NCBI RefSeq assembly: GCF_014384995.1
Contig: NZ_JACRSY010000025.1
Coordinates: 1 to 51,887 of the forward strand
Origin: Zhenhengia yiwuensis
GTDB lineage: Bacteria > Bacillota > Clostridia > Lachnospirales > Cellulosilyticaceae
Direction of reading: 5' to 3'
DNA: 51,887 nucleotides
Part shown: piece after piece, positions 18,945-27,645 of the stretch
Position numbering within the stretch: position 1 is the stretch's first letter
How the letters are laid out: every line of letters starts with the position of its first letter
The notes under the pieces: generated by a model
The model's database searches: none
What the model saw: only the letters and a program-made list of their open reading frames with translations
Told to the model about the DNA's origin: nothing
Made by a program: the position numbers and the translations under genes

Positions 18945-18971
18945 GCAAAAAAATCTCCCCCTTCGGGGGAG
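18945..18971 (-). terminator. Terminator of the 58-residue gene
   Basis: CTCCCCC (18955-18961) pairs with GGGGGAG (18965-18971) around TTC, and on the minus strand a run of seven T follows at 18954-18946. It begins five bases after the stop codon of the small gene at 18976. Confidence 0.85.
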
Positions 18972-18975
18972 TACA

Positions 18976-19152
18976 CTACATATCATCTACATCAATTTCT
19001 TCGCCATAACGTGGTGTATTAATAGCGGCATAGCCATCATGTTTATCTTCAGTTTCAATAAAAGTACCATCTGGTATAGGTTTGGTACTTTTCAGAATAG
19101 GAATATGAGTGATGGGTTCCGCACTACTTTTAGATTTTTTAGTTTTAGGCAT
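18976..19152 (-). CDS. Small hydrophilic protein (58 residues), unknown
   Basis: Not recognised. ATG 19152 follows AAAGGAG with a seven-base spacer. The product starts with a lysine/serine-rich MPKTKKSKSS segment, holds a central THIPILKSTKPIPDG stretch, and ends in an acidic EEIDVDDM tail. No membrane span or signal peptide is visible. A strong terminator stands directly after the stop. It is divergent from argS, with about 175 bases between the starts. Clean start and stop signals argue for a real gene, but nothing points to a role. Confidence 0.7.
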   Translation of the reverse strand: MPKTKKSKSSAEPITHIPILKSTKPIPDGTFIETEDKHDGYAAINTPRYGEEIDVDDM

Positions 19153-19326
19153 AGTAAAACTCCTTTCAAGTTAAAAAAGAAATTAATGTTATTATATGTG
19201 ATGAAAAAGTTTAAATACGCCTTAACTTGTGAATGCTTTAAGAGACCTTGCTATCTAATGTATAATTATGTACAATAGAGTGTATTGAGATGAGGTTGAA
19301 ATAAAGAAAATAAAAGGAGAATGGAT

Positions 19327-21036
19327 ATGAGCGATTTTAAATTAAAAATAGCTAAGCTATTAAGTGGGCAAATTACTTGTTTAACACAAGATGACATATA
19401 CAGCATGTTAGAAGTTCCTGCAAATACAGATATGGGAGATTATGCTTTCCCATGTTTTAAACTTGCTAAAGAGCTTAGAAAAGCACCTCCTATGATTGCA
19501 AAAGATATTGTAGATGCTATCGGTGAAGTAAGTTTCTTATCAAAAGTTGAAAATGTAAATGCCTATATTAACTTCTTCGTAGATAAAACAATGCTTGTTA
19601 AAAGCGTACTTGATAATGTACTTACAGCTAAAGAAAACTATGGTTTAGCACAAGCACATGATAAAGGAAATGTAGTTATCGACTACTCTTCACCAAACAT
19701 CGCGAAGCCTTTCCACGTAGGTCACCTTCGCTCTACAGTAATTGGACACAGTTTATACCGCATTTTTGAAGCATTAGGCTATAACTGTGTAGGTGTAAAC
19801 CACTTAGGAGACTGGGGAACTCAATTTGGTAAATTAATTGTAGCTTACAAAAACTACTCAAGCAAAGAAGAAGTAGAAGAAAAAGGTATTTCAGAACTTC
19901 TTAGAATCTATGTATTATTCCATGATGAAGCAGAGAAAAATCCAGAGCTTGAACAAGAAGCACGTGATTACTTCACAAGAATGGAACAAGGAGATGAGGA
20001 ATCTCTTGCACTTTGGAGCTGGTTCAAAGAAATTAGCTTAAAAGAGTTTGAAAGAGTATATGAAATGCTTGGTGTAACTTTCGATAGTTACAATGGAGAA
20101 GCATTCTATAATGATAAAATGGCTGCTATCATCGAAGAATTAGAAGCAAAAGGTCTTATTGAAGTAAGTGAAGGTGCTAAATTAGTGCGTTTAGATGAAG
20201 AAAATATGGCACCATGCCTTATTACTAAAAAAGATGGTAGCTCACTTTACGCAACACGTGATATTACAGCAGCTGAATATCGTAAGAAAACTTATGATTT
20301 TAAAAAATGTATTTATGTTACAGCACTTCAACAAAATCTTCACTTTGCTCAATGGTTCAAAGTTATTGATAAAATGGGTTATGACTGGGCAAAAGACCTT
20401 GTACACGTACCATTTGGTATGGTAAGTATGGAATCAGGTTCCCTTTCAACACGTAAAGGTAACGTATTATTCCTTGAAGATATCCTTAAAGAAGCAGTCA
20501 ACAAGACAAGACAAGTCATTGAAGAGAAAAATCCAGATCTTCCAAACAAAGAAGAAGTTGCAATGCAAGTAGGTATCGGAGCAGTTATCTTCGATGATAT
20601 GTACAACAATATCATTAAAGATATCCAGTTCTCATGGGAACGTGTATTAAACTTCGATGGAGAAACAGGTCCATACGTTCAATATACACATGCTAGAGCA
20701 TGTAGCGTTCTTAGAAAAGCTAATGTAGCAGTAAATCATAGCTTCTCTGATATTGATTACACTGTATTAACAGATGATGCATCAGTTAACGTTATTAAAG
20801 AGCTTGCAGATTTCAACTCAGTCATTGAAGAAGCAGCCAATAAATATGAGCCATCTTATATCGCAAGATATGCAGTAGATTTAGCCCAAGCGTTTAATAA
20901 ATTCTATCATGATAATGCAATCTTAGTAGAAGATGAAAAGGTAAAAGAAGCAAGACTTGCTATTGTATTAAGTGTTAAATACGTATTAAGTAATGCATTA
21001 TATTTACTAGGTATTAAATCACCAGAACAGATGTAA
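19327..21036 (+). CDS. argS: Arginyl-tRNA synthetase
   Basis: 569 residues from ATG 19327; an ATG six bases earlier lies only one or two bases from AGGAG, so the second is the better start. A class-I synthetase that charges tRNA-Arg and needs the tRNA for amino-acid activation. The N-terminal additional domain spans about 1-110; the HIGH motif appears as FHVGH in SSPNIAKPFHVGHLRST; the KMSKS loop is replaced by LSTRKGN, normal for this type. The C-terminal DALR anticodon-binding domain ends at YLLGIKSPEQM. No T-box is seen upstream. A long hairpin ends the gene. Confidence 0.98.
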   Translation: MSDFKLKIAKLLSGQITCLTQDDIYSMLEVPANTDMGDYAFPCFKLAKELRKAPPMIAKDIVDAIGEVSFLSKVENVNAYINFFVDKTMLVKSVLDNVLTAKENYGLAQAHDKGNVVIDYSSPNIAKPFHVGHLRSTVIGHSLYRIFEALGYNCVGVNHLGDWGTQFGKLIVAYKNYSSKEEVEEKGISELLRIYVLFHDEAEKNPELEQEARDYFTRMEQGDEESLALWSWFKEISLKEFERVYEMLGVTFDSYNGEAFYNDKMAAIIEELEAKGLIEVSEGAKLVRLDEENMAPCLITKKDGSSLYATRDITAAEYRKKTYDFKKCIYVTALQQNLHFAQWFKVIDKMGYDWAKDLVHVPFGMVSMESGSLSTRKGNVLFLEDILKEAVNKTRQVIEEKNPDLPNKEEVAMQVGIGAVIFDDMYNNIIKDIQFSWERVLNFDGETGPYVQYTHARACSVLRKANVAVNHSFSDIDYTVLTDDASVNVIKELADFNSVIEEAANKYEPSYIARYAVDLAQAFNKFYHDNAILVEDEKVKEARLAIVLSVKYVLSNALYLLGIKSPEQM

Positions 21037-21044
21037 AATAAAAA

Positions 21045-21093
21045 TAAGAAAAGGATTAATAGGGAACAAGTTTTTCTATTAATCCTTTTCTTA
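21045..21093 (+). terminator. Terminator after argS
   Basis: An 18-bp stem (21045-21062 with 21076-21093) whose 3' arm includes CTTTTCTT. It closes argS and separates it from the DnaA-box cluster that starts 13 bases later. Confidence 0.8.
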
Positions 21094-21105
21094 TGCGATT
21101 AAAAA

Positions 21106-21289
21106 TGTGGATAATATTAAAGAACTTCATATTGTGGATAAAAATATAAAATATAATAATATAAGTTATACACAGATGAAAAATAAAGAAAAAAACCGAA
21201 GTTATCAACAAGGTTGTGGATAAAGTAGAAGTAGACCAAATACTTATAAATAAAGGTTTACATAGCACGTTATAATAGAATTATCCACA
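21106..21289. promoter_or_regulatory. DnaA-box cluster outside oriC
   Basis: Six boxes within 184 bases: perfect TTATCCACA at 21106-21114 (minus), 21133-21141 (minus), 21215-21223 (minus) and 21281-21289 (plus), TTATACACA at 21166-21174 (plus) and TTATCAACA at 21202-21210 (plus). The last box covers the predicted start point of a promoter with TATAAT at 21271-21276, so DnaA probably also controls the lipid-kinase gene downstream. The density matches that of the origin parts 11 kb away. It could be a DnaA-titrating or regulatory site; the unwinding-type trios seen at oriC are not apparent. Confidence 0.8.
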
Positions 21290-21346
21290 AGTAAAAGGAT
21301 AAAAAATTTATATAAATAAGTAAGAGATTAAAGAAAGGGTAGAAAA

Positions 21347-22243
21347 ATGGAAAAAGCTATTTTATTATATAATCCTAAAGCAGGAAACAGGCAAATTAAT
21401 AGTCGGATAGATTATATAGCCGAGCGAATGCAAAAAATGGGATATGAATTAAGATTATTTAGAAGCCCTGCTAAAGGGAGTATTACAGAGTATATAAAGA
21501 ATTACATTTCAGAGAGTAATACAGATTTGATTTTAATTTCTGGTGGAGACGGTACATTAAATGAATGTATTAATGGGTTAGCACAAAAACAACTTAATAT
21601 TCCTATAGCTATTTTACCACTAGGAACAGCTAATGATTTTGCCTATAGCGCTCATATTCCAAATGATGTTGCAGGGGCACTAGACTTAATTGAAAATGGT
21701 GAATTACGATATGTGGATATAGGTAAAGTAAATGAACTTTATTTTGTAAATGTATGCAATATGGGATTATTTAGTGGTATTTCACACATTGTAGATTTAG
21801 AACTCAAAAAGAAATTTGGTAAATTAGCTTATTATGTAAAAGGAATAGAAGAACTTCAAAATTATCAAGCTATGCAGTTAAAAGTAAAAGTTCATGATAA
21901 AACCATAGAAAATGAATATGTTCTTGTCCTTATATTTAATGGGAAAGCAGCAGGTGGTTTTACAAGACTTGCAAAAGAAGCCAATATTGAAGATGGTGTA
22001 TTTGATTTCATAGGGATTAAGAAAGTTGAAATGCATGAAATTCCTATGTTGTTTTTAAAAATTTTACAAGGGGAACATCTCAATGATCCTAATATTGATT
22101 ACTTTATTAGTGATGAGCTTTATATTGAATGTAAAAATGAAGATAAACAATTTATTACAGATATAGATGGAGAGGAAGGACCTGATTTTCCGCTTCATAT
22201 AGAAGTTAAAAAAAACCTAATACGCATTTACTTACCTAAATAA
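21347..22243 (+). CDS. Diacylglycerol/lipid kinase family protein (YegS/BmrU type)
   Basis: 298 residues with the DAGK catalytic fold: LLYNPKAGN at the start, the nucleotide-binding SGGDGTLNECING near residue 65, PLGTANDFA near 98, and the C-terminal ITDIDGEEGPDFPLHIEV sheet. The family phosphorylates diacylglycerol or related lipids with ATP at the membrane surface; which lipid is used here cannot be told. AAAGGG precedes ATG. The upstream region is packed with DnaA boxes. A 20-bp terminator follows just after the stop codon. Confidence 0.9.
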   Translation: MEKAILLYNPKAGNRQINSRIDYIAERMQKMGYELRLFRSPAKGSITEYIKNYISESNTDLILISGGDGTLNECINGLAQKQLNIPIAILPLGTANDFAYSAHIPNDVAGALDLIENGELRYVDIGKVNELYFVNVCNMGLFSGISHIVDLELKKKFGKLAYYVKGIEELQNYQAMQLKVKVHDKTIENEYVLVLIFNGKAAGGFTRLAKEANIEDGVFDFIGIKKVEMHEIPMLFLKILQGEHLNDPNIDYFISDELYIECKNEDKQFITDIDGEEGPDFPLHIEVKKNLIRIYLPK

Positions 22244-22244
22244 A

Positions 22245-22294
22245 AAAAGAGGTGATAGACAATGATGGATTGAACATTGTCTATCACCTCTTTT
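22245..22294. terminator. Bidirectional terminator between convergent genes
   Basis: A perfect 20-bp stem (22245-22264 with 22275-22294) with A-run on the left and T-run on the right, serving the lipid-kinase gene from one side and the minus-strand membrane-protein gene from the other. Confidence 0.9.
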
Positions 22295-22302
22295 AATGCA
22301 TA

Positions 22303-23910
22303 TTATTCAACAGGATAGATATTGAGTGTATTATCGATATAAAACATACCTTCTAAAAGTTTATTGTTATGAGTTTGTTGGACACAAAAGATAACTTTAT
22401 TCTCAGAAGCATTAACAAGTGTAACTTCACCTTGTATAGGAATATACTTAATAAATTGGTCATGGTCCAGACTATAGACACATAATAGGTTTTGATTTGA
22501 AATTTTTTGTGTAAAAATAATATAATTTGTCGAAAGAAAGAGAGAATCGGCAATAGCGCCTGTAGCTATTACTTTAGGAGAGTGATAATAATCACTAACT
22601 AAATACAGAGAATTATTTTGACCATGTTCAGTAATATAGGCAAATTTTGTGTTTTCAGGGCATATAGAAAGTGATTTTGGAGAGATATTTTCATTTTTGG
22701 TAATATAGCGATGTTTATTAGGTACATTTTGATTAATTAAAAGCAGAGAATAGCTATTATGATTTGTTTCATCTAAGACTAATATATAAGGATACTTAAG
22801 TACAAAAAACTTGGTATCTGCAGAGTTAACGGTATGAAGCATTACCTTTTCATCTTTTTGATAATCATAAAGGTAGAGCCCGTAGTAGAGGTCGTTAATA
22901 TCTCTTTCAATAGTAAAATTAAGTGTGCTTGCTTGATAGTTAGAAGTATGAGCACTATTAAAATGTTGAAACTGTTTTACCGGCGTAAGTTGAGATAAAA
23001 TGAGCTGTTCTGTAAGCATACGTTGCAAGAATGGCGAAATTTCGATAATATCATGATTCGTAAGTCTAGCATAGTGAAAATCAGAAGAAAAAGTAAGCCT
23101 GCATCCTAACGTTGTTTCAAAAAATAGATAGGCAGGGATATTAAAGTTTTCTGCAGGGATATTAAGGTCTTCTAATGGGGCGCTCCAAATGACATTGCGC
23201 CATAAGCTTGAAAGTAAAGATTTATTTGTAAGGTTAATCGGTGTATTTTGTGAGGTATTAAGACTTAAGATAGAAGGGTGTCTGGAGTAAAGTGTATCAA
23301 TATAAGCAATAATTTTATCATTATAATAGGTAAAATAATTATTTTCTAAATAGATGTTAGCATGGTCCCGCTCATAAATGCTAATATATAAATTTTTACT
23401 ATGGCCAGAAGAATTATAGAGTTTAAGTAAATAGCCCATATCATTAGGAATAATCTTATGGGACCAATTAGATTCTGGAGTACTAGCTTGAAGAAGACCT
23501 GTTAATGCATTAATTTCATCTTCATCGCCAATAGAAAAGAGAAATTTGGTATCAGAAGTATATTGGCTATAGACTTCTATCTTTTGGATATTATGGGTAG
23601 AGGTACGTAAATAAGCTGATTGTACAGGCGCTACTAAACTATCATAGCTAATAAAAGAAATTAATAAAATAAATATACCAGTTCCTATCATTTTTAACTT
23701 AAAGGATCGATTTTTGCTATCAAATAGAGAGTAAAGATACATAATAATAGCTCCTATAGGCACAGGAAAACCGAAAAAAGTAGAGTGTATGCTGCTACAA
23801 AATAAATAAATGGTACATTTAATAAAAAATAGAGATTCGCGTTCTTTAGATTTACTTGAAGTATAGACTAACAGATAAATAATAAGGGCAATAACTAATA
23901 ATGATTTCAT
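22303..23910 (-). CDS. Unknown membrane-anchored protein with large outer domain
   Basis: Not recognised. 535 residues; AGGGAG lies before the ATG. The first 95 residues hold about three hydrophobic spans (around 2-17, 28-62 and 73-92). The remaining 440 residues are polar with many Tyr, Ser and Asn and short repeated beta-strand-like pieces (for example NNSLYLVSDYY, NQNLLCVYSLD), which could be a beta-propeller-like fold outside the cell. The gene follows an unknown one-span protein after 11 bases, and the two seem to form one unit divergent from parA. Function is open. Confidence 0.75.
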   Translation of the reverse strand: MKSLLVIALIIYLLVYTSSKSKERESLFFIKCTIYLFCSSIHSTFFGFPVPIGAIIMYLYSLFDSKNRSFKLKMIGTGIFILLISFISYDSLVAPVQSAYLRTSTHNIQKIEVYSQYTSDTKFLFSIGDEDEINALTGLLQASTPESNWSHKIIPNDMGYLLKLYNSSGHSKNLYISIYERDHANIYLENNYFTYYNDKIIAYIDTLYSRHPSILSLNTSQNTPINLTNKSLLSSLWRNVIWSAPLEDLNIPAENFNIPAYLFFETTLGCRLTFSSDFHYARLTNHDIIEISPFLQRMLTEQLILSQLTPVKQFQHFNSAHTSNYQASTLNFTIERDINDLYYGLYLYDYQKDEKVMLHTVNSADTKFFVLKYPYILVLDETNHNSYSLLLINQNVPNKHRYITKNENISPKSLSICPENTKFAYITEHGQNNSLYLVSDYYHSPKVIATGAIADSLFLSTNYIIFTQKISNQNLLCVYSLDHDQFIKYIPIQGEVTLVNASENKVIFCVQQTHNNKLLEGMFYIDNTLNIYPVE

Positions 23911-23921
23911 TTTTTATCTCC

Positions 23922-24422
23922 CTAAATACCAATATTAATAAAAAAAATTTGATGCTTAATATAATAAAACTTAGGAAATGGAAAAATACTATAAGGTACA
24001 ATTAAATAAGCATGAAAAACATGATCCTTATTAGCGAGATGGCTAATAGGGTATTTTGATTTTATGTTAAAAGTATGCATATTTTTAGTTGATGATCCCT
24101 CTAGAAGAGCATATTTTATTTTGTGTGGAGGAAGCAGTTCATCTAAAATATAATGTGTATCTTTACCCGTAGCATTGTTAGAAAAATAAAGCCAGTTATT
24201 GGAGTCATCATCTTCATAAATAAGGATATAATAATTTTTCAATTTTTTATTAGGAGAAATTGTAATACTAGCTGTTTCAGGAAAGTTTTCATCTTGAGTA
24301 ATATTAATATCAAGTTCTCCAATATCAGAGGTATAGATATGATAATTCATAAAAAGAATGAGATAAAGTATAGTAAGAATAACGATAAAATTTGCGATAA
24401 AAGTAAATCTGTTTTTGGGCAT
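23922..24422 (-). CDS. Unknown single-span membrane protein
   Basis: Not recognised. 166 residues from ATG 24422, which follows ATAGGAG with a good spacer. A longer reading to 24470 would translate the parS palindrome itself, so it is rejected. After MPKNRFTF a hydrophobic span lies at about residues 8-27, and the rest looks extracytoplasmic, with an SITISPNKKLKNYYILIYEDDD beta-like stretch and a repeated aromatic pattern. It is the first gene of a two-gene unit that starts about 30 bases from parS and runs against parA. Confidence 0.72.
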   Translation of the reverse strand: MPKNRFTFIANFIVILTILYLILFMNYHIYTSDIGELDINITQDENFPETASITISPNKKLKNYYILIYEDDDSNNWLYFSNNATGKDTHYILDELLPPHKIKYALLEGSSTKNMHTFNIKSKYPISHLANKDHVFHAYLIVPYSIFPFPKFYYIKHQIFFINIGI

Positions 24423-24453
24423 ATAAACTCCTATAATTTGTTGGAAATTAGGA

Positions 24454-24469
24454 TGTTTCACGTGAAACA
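24454..24469. promoter_or_regulatory. parS: parS centromere site 1
   Basis: Perfect 16-base palindrome TGTTTCACGTGAAACA, the ParB nucleation site of Firmicutes. It lies 150 bases upstream of parA and just upstream of the divergent membrane-protein gene. Confidence 0.97.
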
Positions 24470-24619
24470 TATTAATTTCTATAAATAGACTTGTTTTATT
24501 ATATTAAAACTATGGAGGAATTTATGATTAAACCATATTAATAATGTAACAACTAAATAATTTATGATATACTTATTATAAATTATGCCATATAAATAAA
24601 GAAAAAGAGGTACATCTAT

Positions 24620-25390
24620 ATGAGTAAGATAATTGCAGTAGTTAATCAAAAGGGAGGCGTAGGTAAAACTACGACAGTTATTAATCTAGCAGCAGCCTTA
24701 GCAGAAAAAAAGAAAAAGGTTTTAGTAGTAGATATAGATCCTCAAGGGAATACAACAAGTGGTTGTGGCCTTGTAAAAAATCGTATACCCAATACAATTT
24801 ACAATGTATTTACTGAGGATATTAATATTCAAGAAGTTATTTTTGAGTCACCTAATGAAAAGATAAAAGTTATTCCATCAAATATGAATTTAGCAGGAAC
24901 TGAGATAGAAATTGTAGATAAAGAAGAAAGAGAATTTATTCTAAAGAAAGCATTAAATCAAGTAGATGCTGAATTTGATTACATATTTATTGATTGCCCA
25001 CCAGCCGTAAACATTTTGACTATTAATGCCTTAACAGCAGCACATACTGTACTTATTCCAATGCAATGTGAGTATTATGCATTAGAGGGATTATCACAAC
25101 TTATGCAAACTATTAAATTAGTGAAAGAATCGACTAATAGAGCACTTGCTTTAGAAGGAATTGTATTTACTATGTTTGATACACGTACAAATCTATCCGC
25201 ACAAGTAGTTAATGAAGTTAATCAACATTTTTCTAAATTTGTATATAACACAAAGATTAATAGAAGTGTCAGATTAAGTGAGGCGCCAAGCTATGGCATG
25301 TCTTGCATTAGTTATGATCCAAAGTCAAAGGGATCTGAGCAATATCGTGAATTAGCAAAAGAGTTCTTAGGAAGGAATAAGAAAAAATGA
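24620..25390 (+). CDS. parA: Chromosome partitioning ATPase ParA (Soj)
   Basis: 256 residues. A deviant-Walker ATPase that dimerises on DNA with ATP and, with ParB and parS, drives origin segregation; in Bacillus it also acts on DnaA. KGGVGKTT is at residues 11-18 with the signature lysine, DIDPQGN at about 40 and FIDCPPAVN at about 118. AGAGGT lies before the ATG. The stop codon overlaps the parB start by four bases (ATGA), so the two are translationally coupled. Confidence 0.97.
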   Translation: MSKIIAVVNQKGGVGKTTTVINLAAALAEKKKKVLVVDIDPQGNTTSGCGLVKNRIPNTIYNVFTEDINIQEVIFESPNEKIKVIPSNMNLAGTEIEIVDKEEREFILKKALNQVDAEFDYIFIDCPPAVNILTINALTAAHTVLIPMQCEYYALEGLSQLMQTIKLVKESTNRALALEGIVFTMFDTRTNLSAQVVNEVNQHFSKFVYNTKINRSVRLSEAPSYGMSCISYDPKSKGSEQYRELAKEFLGRNKKK

Positions 25391-26277
25391 GACAAAAAGG
25401 CTTAGGGAAAGGCTTAAATGCACTTTTATCAGAGGAAGCAGTTATAAATCAACAAAATGAAGGCATCAGATTTGTTGATATTAATGAAATAGAACCTAAC
25501 TATGATCAGCCAAGAAAAAAGTTTGATCAAGAAGAGTTAAATGAATTAATGCTTTCTATTCAAGAACATGGCATTTTACAACCTCTTATTGTTAGGGAGA
25601 AAGGAAATAAGTTCGAAATTGTTGCAGGGGAGAGACGTTATAGAGCAGCACGTTTAGCAAAGGTAAGAGAAATACCTATCCTTGTAAAAGATTTTGATGA
25701 TAAACAGGTATTAGAAGTAGCACTGATAGAGAATATCCAACGTTCCGATTTAAACAGCATGGAATTAGCGTGTGCATATAGTTTATTAATGGAGAGGTTT
25801 GACTATACTCAAGAAGAGGTAGCAACTCGTGTAGGAAAAAGTAGATCAGAAGTTACTAATATTATGCGTTTATTAAAGCTGACACCAGATCTTCAGCAAA
25901 AATTAAGAGATGAAGAGTTAAGTTATGGACAGGCTAGAGCACTACTACCTATTAAAGATATTCAATTACAAAAAGAAGCAGCAGAATATATCATTGCACA
26001 TGAATTGACTGTAAGAGAAACAGAAAAATATGTTCAAGGTGTAATTGCAAAAGCTGAAAAAAGTGAAGAGCAAGCGGCTACAGAAGCACGTAAAAGAATG
26101 CAAGCAGTATTAGAAGAGGCTCTTGGCAATCATGTCTTCATAAAAGAAGTACAAGAAGGGTTGCAAAAGTCTTTAGGAACTAAGGTTTCTATTACACAAG
26201 GTAAGCGTAAAGGAAAAATAGAAATAGAATTTTACAGCAATGATGAATTAGAAAGAATTATTAGCAAGATAAAATAG
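25387..26277 (+). CDS. parB: Chromosome partitioning protein ParB (Spo0J)
   Basis: 296 residues. It binds parS, slides along DNA as a CTP clamp and stimulates ParA. N-terminal RQKGLGKGLNALL is the ParA-activating peptide with its basic residues; the CTP motif GERR is at 81-84; the helix-turn-helix is GKSRSEVTNIMRLLKL (150-165). Arg153 and Gly181 fit ParB rather than Noc specificity. The basic C-terminal dimer domain contains GKRKGKIEIEFYS. Two perfect parS sites flank the locus. Confidence 0.97.
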   Translation: MRQKGLGKGLNALLSEEAVINQQNEGIRFVDINEIEPNYDQPRKKFDQEELNELMLSIQEHGILQPLIVREKGNKFEIVAGERRYRAARLAKVREIPILVKDFDDKQVLEVALIENIQRSDLNSMELACAYSLLMERFDYTQEEVATRVGKSRSEVTNIMRLLKLTPDLQQKLRDEELSYGQARALLPIKDIQLQKEAAEYIIAHELTVRETEKYVQGVIAKAEKSEEQAATEARKRMQAVLEEALGNHVFIKEVQEGLQKSLGTKVSITQGKRKGKIEIEFYSNDELERIISKIK

Positions 26278-26304
26278 AAAAGTTTTAAGGGAGAATGCTT
26301 TTAA

Positions 26305-26814
26305 ATGGAATCAGTGGTAGAACTATTAAACCCATATATGATTTATATTGTGCTTGGATTAGCAGTATTTTGCTTAATTTTATTAATTATACTACTCATG
26401 AATTTATCAAGATTAAAAAAAATACAGAAGAAGTATCAAGCCTTTATGATAAAAGAAGACGTAGATTTAGAAGATTTATTAATTCATTATGCTAAAAAAG
26501 TAAATAGTGTTAAAGAAAAACAAGATGAGATAAAAGAAAAAATAGATACACTTAGTAATGAAATGAAGTATTGTACACAAAAAGTTGGTGTTGTAAGATA
26601 TAATGCTATTGAAAAAGTAGGTGCAGATTTATCTTTTGCAATTGCTATGCTAGATGCAGAAGATAATGGTATAGTATTAAATGGGATTTATAGTAGAGAT
26701 GGATCCTATGTTTACTCAAAACCTGTACAGAATGGACAATCTACATATCAATTATCAGATGAAGAGAAAGAAGCTATTCAATTAGCTAAAGAAAATAATA
26801 AAGCAATTGCTTAA
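26305..26814 (+). CDS. DUF4446 family protein
   Basis: 169 residues with one N-terminal membrane span (about 12-34), a charged coiled-coil-like segment (about 38-85) and a small C-terminal domain with QKVGVVRYNAIEKVGADLSFAIAMLD and NGIVLNGIYSRDGSYVYSKPV. This family is regularly found directly after parB in Clostridia; its role is unknown. AAGGGAG precedes the ATG and the gene is 27 bases downstream of parB, ending before a strong terminator, so it is most likely part of the parAB operon. Confidence 0.88.
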   Translation: MESVVELLNPYMIYIVLGLAVFCLILLIILLMNLSRLKKIQKKYQAFMIKEDVDLEDLLIHYAKKVNSVKEKQDEIKEKIDTLSNEMKYCTQKVGVVRYNAIEKVGADLSFAIAMLDAEDNGIVLNGIYSRDGSYVYSKPVQNGQSTYQLSDEEKEAIQLAKENNKAIA

Positions 26815-26823
26815 ATAAAAATA

Positions 26824-26879
26824 AAAACCCAACCTAAATACAGCTCCCCCTTTAAATAGCTGTGTTTAGGCTGGGTTTT
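26824..26879 (+). terminator. Terminator of the parA-parB-DUF4446 operon
   Basis: A 22-base-pair stem (26824-26845 with 26858-26879), with one mismatch and one wobble pair, ending in TTTT. Confidence 0.88.
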
Positions 26880-26889
26880 CTTTATGTGG

Positions 26890-27260
26890 TAGGAGTATAA
26901 AACTTATCATTAAACTTTTAATCTAGTGGGTGTGAGGCTTAACCGTAGGTATGAGGTTGCTTTCTATAAGAGAAGTTATGATCTGCTTGATGAAAGGGAT
27001 GCCGTCACATTTATCATAAGCCAGATATAAATTCAATTAAGGAAATGAACGTTATACTTTAGGGATTTACCATTAACCATTTGGCATAAGCTTTATAGAG
27101 TTTTAGAGAAAATCTAATAAATATCTACCACACTATTTATTAGATTCTGGGAAAAGTAAAGTGGAAAGGGGGAACCAGTAAACTTTACTTTTCATTCTGT
27201 GGAATGTAAAAGGGCCTAGGATTCATTTTACGTTCTACATATACTATATAGTCCTATATA
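26890..27260 (+). ncRNA. Candidate structured RNA, unidentified
   Basis: The gap between the DUF4446 terminator and the YkuS-like gene has no open frame but dense secondary structure. Three consecutive hairpins are clear: 27111-27123/27134-27146 (13 perfect pairs), 27151-27162/27182-27193 (12 perfect pairs, purine-rich 19-base loop with GGGGGAACC) and 27198-27211/27226-27239 (14 pairs with two G-U wobbles). Upstream, TGTGA (26931-26935) can pair with TCACA (27005-27009) and TTATGAT (26977-26983) with ATCATAA (27013-27019), together a pseudoknot. Strand is assumed from the neighbours. It could be a stand-alone RNA or a long leader of the next gene. I could not match it to a known family. Confidence 0.5.
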
Positions 27261-27354
27261 TAGAAAATTCCCCGTTTTTTTTGAACTTTTTTTGGTATTA
27301 AGCAGAATGAAATGACGCATAATACTAGAAAAAACTTGAAGGAGTCAAGTGGAT

Positions 27355-27645
27355 ATGATTGTATCTATAGAAAATAGTCTATATTATGTAAGACAATACC
27401 TAGAAAATACGGGTAAATATGAGATTTATGATAAAGGCAATTATACAGGTCCTATACATGCCTATATTTATGAAGAAGATGAACCAATAAGTGAGTTTGA
27501 TGCAATGCAAAATAATTTAATTAATTTAGCACAACAGAAACATGTAGATATTAGGCATGGTGTGTTAATGATTAATGCTAAAAATAAAACGCCCAAAGAG
27601 ATTGATTTAATACTCTCTGAGCGCTTGTATAGAAATATCTACTAA
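27355..27645 (+). CDS. YkuS-like (UPF0180-type) small protein
   Basis: 96 residues from ATG 27355; a GTG at 27349 is also possible, because GAAGGAG ends at 27344 and neither spacer is ideal. The start MIVSIENSLYYVRQYLENTGKYEI, the central loop around GPIHAYIYEEDE and the closing VLMINAKNKTPKEIDLILSERL resemble the small UPF0180/YkuS family of Firmicutes, whose function is unknown. The match is judged by pattern only. parS site 2 begins directly after the stop codon, and a long structured region lies upstream. Confidence 0.6.
   Translation: MIVSIENSLYYVRQYLENTGKYEIYDKGNYTGPIHAYIYEEDEPISEFDAMQNNLINLAQQKHVDIRHGVLMINAKNKTPKEIDLILSERLYRNIY

Noticed and set aside
24423..24470. Longer start for the unknown membrane protein (MFHVKH...)
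   Set aside because: These codons are the parS palindrome; the ribosome site and a better start lie downstream at 24422.
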